From the NCBI RefSeq assembly GCF_013170825.1, contig NZ_CP033365.1:5034001-5098000 (forward strand): a stretch of 64,000 nt of DNA, written 5' to 3'. The DNA is from Mesorhizobium sp. NZP2298 (lineage in GTDB: Bacteria > Pseudomonadota > Alphaproteobacteria > Rhizobiales > Rhizobiaceae). The position numbers and the translations under genes are program-made. Shown one piece after another: positions 26,135-35,694 of this stretch. Positions within the stretch are counted from its first letter, which is position 1, and every line of letters begins with the position of its first letter. A model generated the notes under the pieces. It ran no database searches, was not told the DNA's origin, and worked only from the letters and a program-made list of their open reading frames with translations.

Positions 26135-27292
26135 TTAGCGTTTGTGGCCGGTGTCGAGCCGGCGTTCGGTGTACATTGAATAGCGCGACATGCCGAAGCA
26201 GAACAGCCAGAAGACGAAGGCGGCAAAGATCAGGCCGGACTTGGCCGTCTGCGCCGTCGCCCAGTTGGCGTCGGAGAAGTTCTGCTTGACGATGCCAAGC
26301 AGGTCGAACATCGAGATGATGGTGACCAGGCTGGTGTCCTTGAACATGCCAATGAAGGTGTTGACGATGCCCGGTATGACCAGCTTCAGCGCCTGCGGCA
26401 TGACGATGAAATACATCTTCTGCCAATAGCCGAGACCGAGCGAATCGGCACCCTCATATTGCCCCTTGGGAATCGCTTGCAGGCCACCGCGCACCACTTC
26501 GGCCATATAGGCGGCCGCAAACAGCGACACGCCGATCAGCGCGCGCAGGTACTTGTCGAAGGTGACGCCCGGCGGCAGGAATAGTGGCAGCATGACGCTG
26601 GCCATGAACAGAACGGTGATCAGCGGAATGCCGCGCACGGCCTCGATGAAGATGACGCACAGCATCTTGACGATCGGCATTTTGGAGCGCCGGCCAAGCG
26701 CCAGCACGATGCCAAGCGGCAACGACACGACGATGGCCACAAAAGATAGCGACAGCGTTACCAGCAAGCCCCCCCAGCGCGCGGTTTCGACATGTTCCAG
26801 ACCGAACACGCCGCCCACCAGCAGGAAGAACGCCACTACAGGTAACCCGACAATCAGCAGCAGGGCGTTGAGGCCCTTGCGCGGCACGCTCGGGATCAGC
26901 ATCGGCACCATAAGCACGACGAGCAGTATGCCAACCAGAATCGGCCTCCAGCGTTCCTCGAGCGGATAGGTTCCGAACATGAACTGGCCGAACTTGGCGT
27001 TCACAAAGGCCCAGCAGGCACCAGACCAGCCGTCCGGCTGAATTCCGCCTTGCGTTACCGTGGCACAGACGGTCCGGTTCGGTCCTGTCCAGACAGCGTT
27101 GATGAAGGCCCAGTTGATGATCTGCGGGAGGATCATCACCACCAGTGCGATACCGATTATGGTCATAATGGTATCGCCCGTCGAGGCGATCAGGTTCCTG
27201 CGCACCCACGCACTGAAGCCCGAGACGCCGGCAGGCGCCGGTTGCGCCAGCATCATTTCGGTGCGAACCCAGGACATATCATGTTCTTGCAT
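26135..27292 (-). CDS. aapM: General L-amino acid ABC transporter permease AapM
   Basis: A 385-residue inner-membrane permease with a long N-terminal extension containing several membrane helices, as in AapM. The C-terminal half has the HisMQ/GltK-type permease domain with the EAA-like loop [20 protein letters not shown]. It forms a heterodimeric channel with AapQ. The ATG at 27292 follows GGTAAGGAC, five bases after the aapQ stop. It is 25 bases upstream of aapP. Confidence 0.94.
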   Translation of the reverse strand: MQEHDMSWVRTEMMLAQPAPAGVSGFSAWVRRNLIASTGDTIMTIIGIALVVMILPQIINWAFINAVWTGPNRTVCATVTQGGIQPDGWSGACWAFVNAKFGQFMFGTYPLEERWRPILVGILLVVLMVPMLIPSVPRKGLNALLLIVGLPVVAFFLLVGGVFGLEHVETARWGGLLVTLSLSFVAIVVSLPLGIVLALGRRSKMPIVKMLCVIFIEAVRGIPLITVLFMASVMLPLFLPPGVTFDKYLRALIGVSLFAAAYMAEVVRGGLQAIPKGQYEGADSLGLGYWQKMYFIVMPQALKLVIPGIVNTFIGMFKDTSLVTIISMFDLLGIVKQNFSDANWATAQTAKSGLIFAAFVFWLFCFGMSRYSMYTERRLDTGHKR

Positions 27293-27296
27293 GTCC

Positions 27297-28484
27297 TTAC
27301 CTCTCCACCAGCGCCATTTTGGCGTTGAACCAGTTCATCAGCAGCGAGGTCAGGATGCTGATGGCCAGATAGATCACCATCATGATGACCACGCATTCCA
27401 CTGCCTGGCCGGTCTGGTTGAGCACCGTTCCGGTCGTCGCCGTCAGGTCGGGATAGCCGATGGCGATGGCGAGGGAGGAATTCTTGGTCAGGTTGAGATA
27501 TTGGCTGGCCAGCGGCGGAATAACGATGCGCATGGCCTGCGGCACGACCACCAACCGCAGCGCCTGGCCGGAACGCAGGCCAAGCGCCGCCGAGGCCTCG
27601 CTCTGACCCTTGGCGACACCGCGAATGCCGGCGCGCACGATTTCGGAAATGAAGGCGGCGGTATAAAACGACAGCGCCAGATAGAGTGACAGAAACTCCG
27701 GCTTGACGACGAAACCGCCGCTCAGGTTGAAAGTCGACTGCTTGGGAAAATCGAAAGTCAGCGGAAAGCCGCTCAGCGCGTAGGCGAGCAGCGGCAGCCC
27801 GACAATCAGCGTCAGGGATGTCCAGAACACCGGGAATTGCTGGCCGGTCGCCATCTGGCGCTGATGCGCCTTGCGGGCGACGAACCACGCCATGGCGATG
27901 CCGACAAGCAGACCCACCAGAATCAGCCAGGAGCCGTCACCCCAGATAGCGCGCGGGAAATAGAAGCCGCGCTGGTTGAGGAAGGAACCGAAAGGCAGAT
28001 GATAGCTGTCACGCGGCGCCGGCAGCACGGCCAGCACGCCGGAATACCAGAAAAAAATGACCAGCAGCGGCGGGATGTTGCGGAACACCTCGACATAAAC
28101 GGTACAGATCTTCTGGATCAGCCAGTTTTTCGACAGCCGGCCGATGCCGACGATGAAACCGATGATGGTGGCGGTGATGATGCCGACAAAGGCGACGATC
28201 AACGTGTTGATCAAGCCGACGATGATGGCCCGGCCATAGGTGGAGTCCGACGTGTAGGCGATGGGCGTGTCCGAGATGTCGAAACCGGCGCGGCCCCTCA
28301 GAAAGCCGAAGCCGGAGGCGATGTGAAGGTTCGTGAGGTTCACGATGGTGTTGTGGACTATCCACCAGACACCCGACACCAGCAAAGCAACGACCAGGCA
28401 TTGATAGAAAACGCTGCGGACTTTGGGATCGTTTATAAGAGAAGCCCGGCTGGGCTCTTCGCGAAGAACTTCCTGCGATGCCAT
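27297..28484 (-). CDS. aapQ: General L-amino acid ABC transporter permease AapQ
   Basis: A 395-residue permease. An N-terminal helix near residues 28-45 and an extended periplasmic loop precede the His/Glu/Gln-type permease domain ([20 protein letters not shown], with the EAA loop [20 protein letters not shown]). Partner of AapM. It begins 63 bases after the aapJ stop, and a strong hairpin lies in that gap, so its expression is probably below that of aapJ. Confidence 0.94.
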   Translation of the reverse strand: MASQEVLREEPSRASLINDPKVRSVFYQCLVVALLVSGVWWIVHNTIVNLTNLHIASGFGFLRGRAGFDISDTPIAYTSDSTYGRAIIVGLINTLIVAFVGIITATIIGFIVGIGRLSKNWLIQKICTVYVEVFRNIPPLLVIFFWYSGVLAVLPAPRDSYHLPFGSFLNQRGFYFPRAIWGDGSWLILVGLLVGIAMAWFVARKAHQRQMATGQQFPVFWTSLTLIVGLPLLAYALSGFPLTFDFPKQSTFNLSGGFVVKPEFLSLYLALSFYTAAFISEIVRAGIRGVAKGQSEASAALGLRSGQALRLVVVPQAMRIVIPPLASQYLNLTKNSSLAIAIGYPDLTATTGTVLNQTGQAVECVVIMMVIYLAISILTSLLMNWFNAKMALVER

Positions 28485-28508
28485 GTGACCGTCCCCTGGA
28501 AAGAGAAA

Positions 28509-28535
28509 CCGGAAGGCAGAGTATCTGCCTTCCGG
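28509..28535 (-). terminator. Attenuating hairpin between aapJ and aapQ
   Basis: A perfect 12-bp stem CCGGAAGGCAGA/TCTGCCTTCCGG with a 3-base loop. Read leftward it is followed by TTTCTCTTT. This partial terminator or mRNA-stabilising hairpin would give more binding protein than permease, as is common for ABC importers. Confidence 0.75.
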
Positions 28536-28547
28536 ATCACATTTCGG

Positions 28548-29576
28548 TCAGCGGATCGGCGGAGCGTATTGCAGGCCGCCCTTGGTCCACAGCGCGTTGA
28601 TGCCGCGCGCGATCTTGAGCGGGCTGCCCGAGCCGACATTGCGATCGAACATTTCGCCGTAGTTGCCAACGGCCTTGACGATGTTGACGACCCAATCGTT
28701 GGAGACGCCGAGATCGGTGCCGATCTTGGTGTCGGCCTCCTGGCCGAGCACGCGCTTGATCTCCGGGCTGGCCGAATTCTTCATCTCATCGACATTGGCC
28801 TTGGTGATGCCGAGTTCCTCGGCGTCGAGCAGCGCGAAATAGGTCCACTTGACGATATGATACCACTGGTCGTCGCCTTGGCGCACGGCCGGGCCCAGCG
28901 GCTCCTTGGAGATGATCTCGGGCAGCACGACGTGATCGGCCGGCGAGCCGAGCGTCAGGCGGATGCCGTAAAGGCCCGACTGGTCGGTGGTGTAGACGTC
29001 GCAGCGGCCGGCATCATAGGCGGCATTGACCTCTTCGAGCTTCTCGAAGACGACCGGATTGTACTCCATCTTGTTCGCCTTGAAGTAGTCGGCGAGGTTG
29101 AGTTCGGTGGTGGTGCCGCTCTGCACGCAGACGGCGGCGCCCGAGAGCTGGAGGGCCGAATTGACGCCCGGCAGCTTCTTGGCGTTGATCATGAAGCCTT
29201 GGCCGTCATAGTAGGTGGTGCCGATGAAATTCAGGCCGAGCGCGGTGTCGCGGTTGATGGTCCAGGTGGTGTTGCGCGACAGGATGTCGACCTCGCCGGA
29301 CTGCAGCGCGGTGAAGCGTTCCTTGGCGCTGAGCGGCGTGAACTTGACCTTGCTGCCGTCACCAAAGACGGCGGCCGCGACAGCGCGGCAGAAATCCGCG
29401 TCTATGCCCTGCCAGTCGCCCTTGTCATCCGGCGCCGAGAAGCCAGCCAGACCGGTCGAGACGCCGCACTGGATGAAGCCCTTCGCCTTGACGGTGTCGA
29501 GCGTCGTGGCCGACGCGGCCGACGCCATCAATCCAAGCGTAGCGGCGCCAAGAATGCCGATAGCAATATGTTTCAT
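28548..29576 (-). CDS. aapJ: General L-amino acid ABC transporter binding protein AapJ
   Basis: A 342-residue periplasmic protein. The Sec signal is MKHIAIGILGAATLGLMASA with cleavage near ASA. Mature sequence has VKAKGFIQCGVSTGLAGFSA, then KVKFTPLSAKERFTALQSGE and DILSRNTTWTINRD, the amino-acid-binding SBP_bac_3 pattern of AapJ. It captures a broad range of L-amino acids; in rhizobia the system matters for nitrogen exchange in nodules. First gene of the operon. Confidence 0.95.
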   Translation of the reverse strand: MKHIAIGILGAATLGLMASAASATTLDTVKAKGFIQCGVSTGLAGFSAPDDKGDWQGIDADFCRAVAAAVFGDGSKVKFTPLSAKERFTALQSGEVDILSRNTTWTINRDTALGLNFIGTTYYDGQGFMINAKKLPGVNSALQLSGAAVCVQSGTTTELNLADYFKANKMEYNPVVFEKLEEVNAAYDAGRCDVYTTDQSGLYGIRLTLGSPADHVVLPEIISKEPLGPAVRQGDDQWYHIVKWTYFALLDAEELGITKANVDEMKNSASPEIKRVLGQEADTKIGTDLGVSNDWVVNIVKAVGNYGEMFDRNVGSGSPLKIARGINALWTKGGLQYAPPIR

Positions 29577-30252
29577 GACCCACAGACCCTTTTCTCTGTT
29601 TTTCAGGCAAACCCTGATCTTTTTTCCCGCGTGAACGCAGCTCCCATCCCGGCCCATTCCCGGAACCCCGCATCGTAACCGACGCGCCGCCTCCCATTCA
29701 CGAATGGCATCGAAGGCGATAATTCCGGTGAGGTCAAGGAAAATGACCGAATCCGAACGTGTTTGAAAATCGATTGCCTGAAATGCCCGAACCGCAGACA
29801 AACGCGCTCGATATCCAGGCCGTGAACCCATAAATCTGCCAAACGGACGGCATGCAAGATCCTCCGCGACCCGATAGCCAACTTATTATTACTGCACAGC
29901 AACACATCAACGCTGCACCAACAGCCGACACTTCTTTACCAGCTGGCGCTCAAGCGCCCGATTTTGCCGACGGCATAGTGCATGCTGACATCGTCCCGAT
30001 CTCGTGAGCGATCTGGCCCGCAGCAGCTCGAATTCCAGAATCGGCGAGCTCTCTCTCTATTGCCGCGCTCAGCGATATCGTATCCGGGTTCGGCAGCGCG
30101 ATGCCCGCGCCGGTTCGGCCGGCACATGACAGAAGATGGCCTCCGCGAAAGAAATTGGCATATCCGAAGTCGGTTTCCTGGCGAACGCCATGCTGTTGCA
30201 CGGCCCATGCCGCCGCACTATGGCTAGCGGCCTACCAGAAGAGGCAGGACGA
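29577..30252. other. Long divergent intergenic region between aapJ and the beta-lyase gene
   Basis: About 675 bases. The part near 29880-29900 is AT-rich (TTATTATTACTGCAC). Short open frames on both strands have no ribosome sites or recognisable products. It must hold both the aapJ and beta-lyase promoters; I can assign no boxes with confidence. The rightward frame is open from 30136, so an N-terminal extension of the beta-lyase cannot be excluded. Confidence 0.4.
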
Positions 30253-31434
30253 ATGGCAAAAGACGGCAACAAGCAGGGTTCCGGCACAGTGGGCATCAAC
30301 ACGCGGCTTGCCCATTCGGGTAACAACCCGCACGACTATTTCGGCTTCGTCAATCCGCCGGTCGTGCATGCCTCGACGGTGCTGTTCCGCAATGCAGCCG
30401 CGATGGCAAGCCGCACCCAGAAATACACTTACGGCACGCGCGGCACGCCGACGACGGACGCCCTTGCCCACGCCATCGACGCGCTGGAGGGATCCGCGGG
30501 CACGATCGTGGTGCCGTCGGGGCTGGCGGCGGTGACCATTCCGCTGCTCGCCTTCGTATCGGCGGGAGATCATCTGCTGATCGTCGACAGCGTCTACCAT
30601 CCGACCCGCAATTTCGCCGACACCATGCTGAAGCGGCTCGGCGTCGAGGTGGAGTATTATGATTCCCGTATCGGCGCCGGCATCGCCGCCTTGATCAAGC
30701 CCAACACCAGGGTGGTGTTCACGGAATCGCCGGCGTCCAACACATTCGAGGTGCAGGACATCCCGGCGATCGCCAAGGCGGCGCATGCGGCCGGCGCCAT
30801 CGTGATGATGGACAACACCTGGGCGACGCCGCTCTATTTCCGGCCTCTCGACCATGGCGTCGACATTTCCATCCACGCGGCGACGAAATATCCGGCCGGC
30901 CATTCCGACGTGCTGCTCGGCACGGTGTCGGCCAATGGAAGCCACTGGAAACAGCTCTATGAGAGCTTCTGCACGCTTGGTTGCTGCGCAGGCCCCGACG
31001 ATGTCTACCAAGTGCTGCGCGGCCTGCGCACGATGGGCGTGCGCCTGGAACATCACCAGCGCAGCGCGCTTGCGATCGCGTCGTGGCTCGAAGGCCAGAA
31101 AGGCGTGGCGCGTGTGCTCCACCCGGCCCTTCCCAGCCACCCGGACCACGATTTGTGGAAGCGCGACTTTTGCGGTTCGAGCGGCATCTTTTCCATCGTG
31201 CTTGCCGGAGGCGGCCAGAAGGAGCAGCACGCTTTCCTGGACGCGCTGCAGATCTTCGGGCTCGGCTATTCCTGGGGCGGCTACGAAAGCCTTGCGGTGC
31301 CGGTCTGGCTTGGCGACCGCGTCGTTGCACAAGCCCCTTATGAAGGTCCGCTGATCCGTCTGCAGATCGGCCTCGAGGATGTCGACGACCTGAAAGCCGA
31401 CATCATGCGCGGGCTGGCCGCTGCCGCTACCTGA
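30253..31434 (+). CDS. metC: Cystathionine beta-lyase, PLP-dependent
   Basis: A 393-residue Cys/Met-metabolism PLP enzyme. It has TYGTRGTPTTDALAHAIDAL near the N-terminus, the PLP-ring region VPSGLAAVTIPLLAF, MMDNTWATPLYFRP with the PLP-binding Asp, and the Schiff-base Lys in HAATKYPAGHSDV. It cleaves cystathionine to homocysteine, pyruvate and ammonia, or acts on related thio-amino acids. The ATG at 30253 follows GAGGCAGGA. Confidence 0.9.
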   Translation: MAKDGNKQGSGTVGINTRLAHSGNNPHDYFGFVNPPVVHASTVLFRNAAAMASRTQKYTYGTRGTPTTDALAHAIDALEGSAGTIVVPSGLAAVTIPLLAFVSAGDHLLIVDSVYHPTRNFADTMLKRLGVEVEYYDSRIGAGIAALIKPNTRVVFTESPASNTFEVQDIPAIAKAAHAAGAIVMMDNTWATPLYFRPLDHGVDISIHAATKYPAGHSDVLLGTVSANGSHWKQLYESFCTLGCCAGPDDVYQVLRGLRTMGVRLEHHQRSALAIASWLEGQKGVARVLHPALPSHPDHDLWKRDFCGSSGIFSIVLAGGGQKEQHAFLDALQIFGLGYSWGGYESLAVPVWLGDRVVAQAPYEGPLIRLQIGLEDVDDLKADIMRGLAAAAT

Positions 31435-31658
31435 CCGCGCAAACGGGCTGAGGCGGGACAGGACCGCCAAACGGCCGCAAGGCCTTGGCGCTGATGACAA
31501 AGCGCGAGCCGCTCGTGGCATCCCATTGCCGTGCGGCGCGCAATATTATTCTCCCGGACCGCGACTTTCCGGATTTGTTTGACTTTCAAATCCGCGGATT
31601 CGACCGCATTGCGTGCTGCACGGCATTCCCGACCAATCCATTTGTCACAAAGCTTGCC

Positions 31659-32738
31659 ATGGCCTTTCGTCTTTTTGTCCCCATCCTTGCCGGCGCGACG
31701 CTACGCGAACGCATCCTGGCGTGTATCGGCGCCACGATCGGCATCGCGCTGACCGGCGTGATCAGCGGACTGGCGATGGGTGGCGGCCCGCACGTGGCCC
31801 TGCTGGTGGCGCCGATGGGCGCCTCCGCCGTGCTTCTCTTCGCCGTGCCGGCGAGCCCGTTGGCGCAGCCCTGGTCGATCATCGGCGGCAATTCCATATC
31901 GGCGCTGGTGGGGGTGACCGTGGCGCATTTCGTCCATGATCCGGTCATTGCATCGGGCCTCGCCGTAGCTTTCGCGATCGCGGCGATGTCGTTCACGCGC
32001 TGCCTGCACCCGCCAGGCGGCGCGGCGGCGCTGACCGCCGTTCTCGGCGGGCCTGCCGTTGTCAGCGCGGGCTTCCTGTTCCCCTTCGTGCCGGTGGCGT
32101 TGAATTCGATCATCCTGGTCACGCTCGGCTTCCTCTTCCACAGGCTGGCGCGGCGCAACTATCCACATGTCGCCGCACCCGCCGCCAACAGCCATGGGAC
32201 AGCCGATCCGCCGGCGCAGCAGCGCGTCGGCTTCCGGCCCGAGGATATCGACGCGGCACTGACCACGCTCGACGAAACCTTCGACATCGACCGCAACGAC
32301 CTCGAACGGCTCCTGAGACAAGTCGAGCTGCAGGCCATGGTGCGCTCACACAGGACGTTGCTCTGCGAGGACATCATGTCCCGCGACGTCGTGTCAGTGT
32401 CGGAGCAGGCCACCATCGAGGAGGCCCGCCAGCAGCTGCTCGATCATAATATCCGGACCCTGCCGGTGGTCGACGCGGACGCCCGTCTGGTGGGCGCGGT
32501 CGGCCTGCGTGAACTGACGAGGGCCAGCGACACTGTGAAGGGCGTCATGTCGAGGGCCGGCACAGCCTCGCCCGACACGCCGGCGATGGGCCTGCTGCCG
32601 GTGCTGACCGACGGGCGCAGCCACGCCGTGGTCATTGTCGACCGCGAACGGCGCATTCTCGGCCTGATCACCCAGACCGATCTTCTGGCGGCGGCCGCGC
32701 GCGTGCAGACGACAGACAAGGCACTGGCGGAGGCTTAA
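31659..32738 (+). CDS. HPP-family membrane protein with C-terminal CBS pair
   Basis: About 359 residues from the ATG at 31659; the frame is open to 31485. The N-terminal domain (about 1-170) has four to five membrane helices and the diagnostic CLHPPGGAAALTAVLGG motif of the HPP family. Plant and cyanobacterial HPP proteins transport nitrite in plastids. The C-terminal part carries two CBS motifs (about 230-350: DIMSRDVVSVSEQATIEEAR and a repeat), which usually sense adenylates. An inner-membrane anion channel gated by nucleotides is plausible. Confidence 0.85.
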   Translation: MAFRLFVPILAGATLRERILACIGATIGIALTGVISGLAMGGGPHVALLVAPMGASAVLLFAVPASPLAQPWSIIGGNSISALVGVTVAHFVHDPVIASGLAVAFAIAAMSFTRCLHPPGGAAALTAVLGGPAVVSAGFLFPFVPVALNSIILVTLGFLFHRLARRNYPHVAAPAANSHGTADPPAQQRVGFRPEDIDAALTTLDETFDIDRNDLERLLRQVELQAMVRSHRTLLCEDIMSRDVVSVSEQATIEEARQQLLDHNIRTLPVVDADARLVGAVGLRELTRASDTVKGVMSRAGTASPDTPAMGLLPVLTDGRSHAVVIVDRERRILGLITQTDLLAAAARVQTTDKALAEA

Positions 32739-32818
32739 CATAGGAAAGCCAGGCAGGGCCGCAGCGATCGACTATTTCTGCCGCTTCCATCCCAACATGG
32801 CCATCTCGACGTTTCGCC

Positions 32819-33676
32819 CTAACCCGCCGCCTGATCGAGCCGTAGCGAGGCGCGCCTGGCTTCGTCAGGCCGGGCGACATGCGTCCACGAGCCATCGTAG
32901 CTTGCCTTACGCCGCTCGATCCAGGCATCGAGCCCTTCGCGCAAATCAACGGTCGGAGCCATGCGGGCGAACTGCTCGGCCTCGACCAGAAGCCCTTCGG
33001 CGACGCCGAGATTGATGCCGCGCGCCACCGCGGTGAGGATGCTGGCGAGTGCTGCCGGCGAATGCGTGATGATGCGGCGGGCAAGATCGTGCGCCGCCGG
33101 CATCAGATCGACATGCGGCACGACCTGATTGACGAGACCAAGTTCGAGCGCCCGCGGCGGTGGAAACCAGTCACCCGTCAACAGCAATTCCAGCGCGCGC
33201 TTGCGCCCGGCAAGTCGCGGCAGGCGCTGCGTGCCGCCGAAGGTCGGCGGCATTGCGAGGTTGATCTCGGGTTTGGCGAACAGCGCGCGGTCGCTGGCGA
33301 TGGCCAGCGGCACGGCTTCCGTGATTTCGCAGCCGCCGCCGAAGGCAATCCCGTTGACGGCGGCGATGATCGGCTTGCGGAAGGCCTCCAGCCGCGCCGT
33401 CAGCCGCTGGCCGCGCATGACGAAGTCGCGCAACGCCACATCCGTGCCGGCGGCGACACTCAGTGAGAATTCGTTGATATCACCGCCGGCGGAAAAGGCG
33501 CGTTCCCCTGCCCCGGTCAGAATGACGGCGCGGACCGCATTGTCGGTCTCTATCGTGTCGAGGATCGCGAGCAGGCGATCGATCAGGGCATAGTTCAGCG
33601 CATTGAGCTTTTCGGGGCGGTTGATGGTGAGGACGCACACCCCGTCACGGGTCTCGTTCAGGACAAGATCGGCCAT
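32819..33676 (-). CDS. Enoyl-CoA hydratase/isomerase family protein
   Basis: A 285-residue crotonase-fold protein. NRPEKLNALNYALIDRL, oxyanion segments RAFSAGGDINEF and NGIAFGGGCEITEA, then KPEINLAMPPTFGGTQRLPR retain both Glu residues that act as acid and base in true hydratases. It hydrates trans-2-enoyl-CoA in beta-oxidation or a related acyl-CoA route. The ATG at 33676 follows GGAAAGGAAG. It is divergent from a TetR gene with a dyad in between. Confidence 0.9.
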   Translation of the reverse strand: MADLVLNETRDGVCVLTINRPEKLNALNYALIDRLLAILDTIETDNAVRAVILTGAGERAFSAGGDINEFSLSVAAGTDVALRDFVMRGQRLTARLEAFRKPIIAAVNGIAFGGGCEITEAVPLAIASDRALFAKPEINLAMPPTFGGTQRLPRLAGRKRALELLLTGDWFPPPRALELGLVNQVVPHVDLMPAAHDLARRIITHSPAALASILTAVARGINLGVAEGLLVEAEQFARMAPTVDLREGLDAWIERRKASYDGSWTHVARPDEARRASLRLDQAAG

Positions 33677-33724
33677 TGTTCTTCCTTTCCAGATACGACG
33701 GAAAGGGATCATGCTTTCGATTGC

Positions 33725-33750
33725 ATGTATATTCACTAGTCGGTATACAT
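33725..33750. promoter_or_regulatory. Candidate TetR operator between enoyl-CoA hydratase and TetR genes
   Basis: A 26-bp dyad: ATGTATA (33725-33731) and TATACAT (33744-33750) centred exactly on ACTAGT (33735-33740). Twenty of 26 positions are symmetric. It lies six bases before the TetR ATG and 49 bases before the hydratase ATG, fit to repress both. Confidence 0.65.
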
Positions 33751-33755
33751 GCTCC

Positions 33756-34343
33756 ATGCCTGAAGCCGCCAGTCCGACCCGCAAACGCATCGTCGATGCC
33801 GCGACGAAGCTGTTTTACGCCGAGGGAATCGGTCGTGTCAGCGTCGATGCCGTTGCCGAAAAGGCAGGCCTCACCAAGCGTACGCTTTACTACCACTTCA
33901 AGAGCAAGGACGACCTCATCGCTGCCTATCTCGACGGTCGCGACCAGCCCAATCTGCGGCAGATGGCCGGCTGGTTCGACGCGGCAGAAGGTGAGGCGGA
34001 CCGCAGGGTCGAGGCGATCTTCAGCAATCTGGCACGGGTTGCGCACCATCCGAAATGGAAGGGATGCGGCTTTCTGCGCACAGCCGCGGAACTCGCTTCG
34101 ATGCCTGGACATCCGGCGGTCAAGGTCGGCTCGCGTCACAAGTCAAATTTTGAGACATGGCTGGCTGGCGCGTTGTCCAACCATGGCATCGAGGAACCGC
34201 AGGTTGTGGCGCGCGAGATCGTACTGCTGATCGACGGTTGTTTTTCGATCATGCTGATCCATCGCAATCCCGACTACATCGAGGCAGCCGGACGAGCGGC
34301 GGCCATGCTGGTCAGGGCACGAATTTCAGGCAGCCCAGCCTAG
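33756..34343 (+). CDS. TetR-family regulator, divergent from enoyl-CoA hydratase
   Basis: A 195-residue regulator. The helix-turn-helix is VSVDAVAEKAGLTKRTLYYH (about residues 28-47) followed by FKSKDDLIAAYL. The C-terminal domain (GCGFLRTAAELASMPGHPA) resembles TetR_C regulators of small electrophiles or acyl compounds. An ATG at 33756 sits right after the dyad. Its stop shares CTAG with the convergent permease stop. The likely ligand is an acyl-CoA or a related metabolite, from context only. Confidence 0.88.
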   Translation: MPEAASPTRKRIVDAATKLFYAEGIGRVSVDAVAEKAGLTKRTLYYHFKSKDDLIAAYLDGRDQPNLRQMAGWFDAAEGEADRRVEAIFSNLARVAHHPKWKGCGFLRTAAELASMPGHPAVKVGSRHKSNFETWLAGALSNHGIEEPQVVAREIVLLIDGCFSIMLIHRNPDYIEAAGRAAAMLVRARISGSPA

Positions 34344-35566
34344 AAACCCAGCGCCAACCATGCGGTGCCGGCGACGAGCGTGATCAGCGTCAGCGGCAAG
34401 CCGACCTTGAAGAAGGCGCCGAAGGACAGTGGTGTGCCGGCAGTCTTGGACTGCTCGGCGACGATCAGATTGGCGACCGAGCCGAGCAGCGTGAAATTAC
34501 CGGCAAGCGTCGAGCTCATCGCCACCACCAGCCAGGCGCGTTCGGGGTTTTCCAACCCGGGTATGAACGGCCGCAGTGCCAGCACGGCCGGCACATTGCT
34601 CATGATGTTAGAGAGCACCGCGGTGAACCCGGACAAACGCCAGACATCGTCCAGGCCGAGATTCTTGGCCGAGGCGACGAGATCAGGCGTCAGCAGCGTC
34701 TTTTCGGCGCCGGCAACCACCACGAACAGACCTGCGAACATGAACAGCAGCGGACCGTCGATCTCACGGTAGATGCGTTCCGGCTTGATGGCGCGAGTGA
34801 GCAGCAGAATGGCGCCGCCGATCAACGCCGCCTTGGCAACGGGAACGCCGGCGAAGAAGGCAACGGCCAGGCCGATGCAGACGATCACGGCCTTCAGCAC
34901 CTGCCCGCGATGCATGCGCCCGCGCGACACATGCGGCGCTAGTTCAGCGGTGCGGGTGAATTCGGCCCGATAGACGATGCGCACGATGACGATGACCGCG
35001 ACGAGGCCGAACAGTGCGACCGGCGCGAGCGCCGCTGAAAAGGCAGGATAGGAAATGCCCGACAGCGCGCCGATGACCATGTTCTGCGGATTGCCGGTGA
35101 TGGTGGCGACACTGCCGCAGTTCGATGCGGTGGCGGTGGCGATCAGATATGGGATCGGGTTGCGGTTGATGACGCGGGTGACGTGGACGACGATCGGCGC
35201 CATGACCAGGCAGATGGCATCATTGACCAGGAAGGCCGACAGCACGCCGGTCAGCAGCGTGACCATCACCAGGAGCATGAAGGGCGCGTGCGCGTGTTCG
35301 ATGGCGATGGCGCCAAGGCCGCGAAAGGCGCCGGAGACTTTCAAATGCGCCACCACGATCATCATGCCGAGCAGAAGCGTGATGGTGTCGAAATTGATCG
35401 CGCGGTAGGCATCCTCCATGCTGATCGCGCCGATGGCGATCATCGCGGCGCCGCCAAGCAGCGCAATCCCCGCCCGGTCGAGGCGCAGTCCAGGTATACG
35501 GCCGATAGCCACGCCGGCATAGGTCAGGACCAGGATCAGCAACGCCGCCGCGCCCATCAATGTCAT
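34340..35566 (-). CDS. SLC13/ArsB-like anion permease
   Basis: A 408-residue membrane protein with about eleven hydrophobic segments. It shows ion-transporter superfamily signatures: VNDAICLVMAPIVVHVTRV, a paired SNCGSVATITGNPQNMVIGA motif and a second half with STLAGNFTLLGSVANLIVAEQ. The two SN-x-A/G-x-x-TG-NP-type re-entrant motifs mark the CitMHS/ArsB/SLC13 group. It may move a dicarboxylate, citrate or arsenite anion; there is no arsenic gene nearby. Standalone. Confidence 0.85.
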   Translation of the reverse strand: MTLMGAAALLILVLTYAGVAIGRIPGLRLDRAGIALLGGAAMIAIGAISMEDAYRAINFDTITLLLGMMIVVAHLKVSGAFRGLGAIAIEHAHAPFMLLVMVTLLTGVLSAFLVNDAICLVMAPIVVHVTRVINRNPIPYLIATATASNCGSVATITGNPQNMVIGALSGISYPAFSAALAPVALFGLVAVIVIVRIVYRAEFTRTAELAPHVSRGRMHRGQVLKAVIVCIGLAVAFFAGVPVAKAALIGGAILLLTRAIKPERIYREIDGPLLFMFAGLFVVVAGAEKTLLTPDLVASAKNLGLDDVWRLSGFTAVLSNIMSNVPAVLALRPFIPGLENPERAWLVVAMSSTLAGNFTLLGSVANLIVAEQSKTAGTPLSFGAFFKVGLPLTLITLVAGTAWLALGF

Positions 35567-35694
35567 CGGTAAGAAGCCCCGCTCGATCAGGTGGCACCGA
35601 TGCGGTCCGCCCGGTGGTTCTTTTGCATGTCAACTTTGGCGATGTCGAGATTGATGACAAACGGACTGGGCAAGCTGTCGTGCGGGCGGTATCG

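Noticed and set aside
29936..30227. Small open frames in the aapJ/beta-lyase gap
   Set aside because: No ribosome sites, no recognisable product and composition like translated non-coding DNA.
29577..30252. SAM riboswitch upstream of the beta-lyase
   Set aside because: I looked for the SAM-II core pseudoknot pattern and did not see it; the gap has no clear conserved RNA motif.
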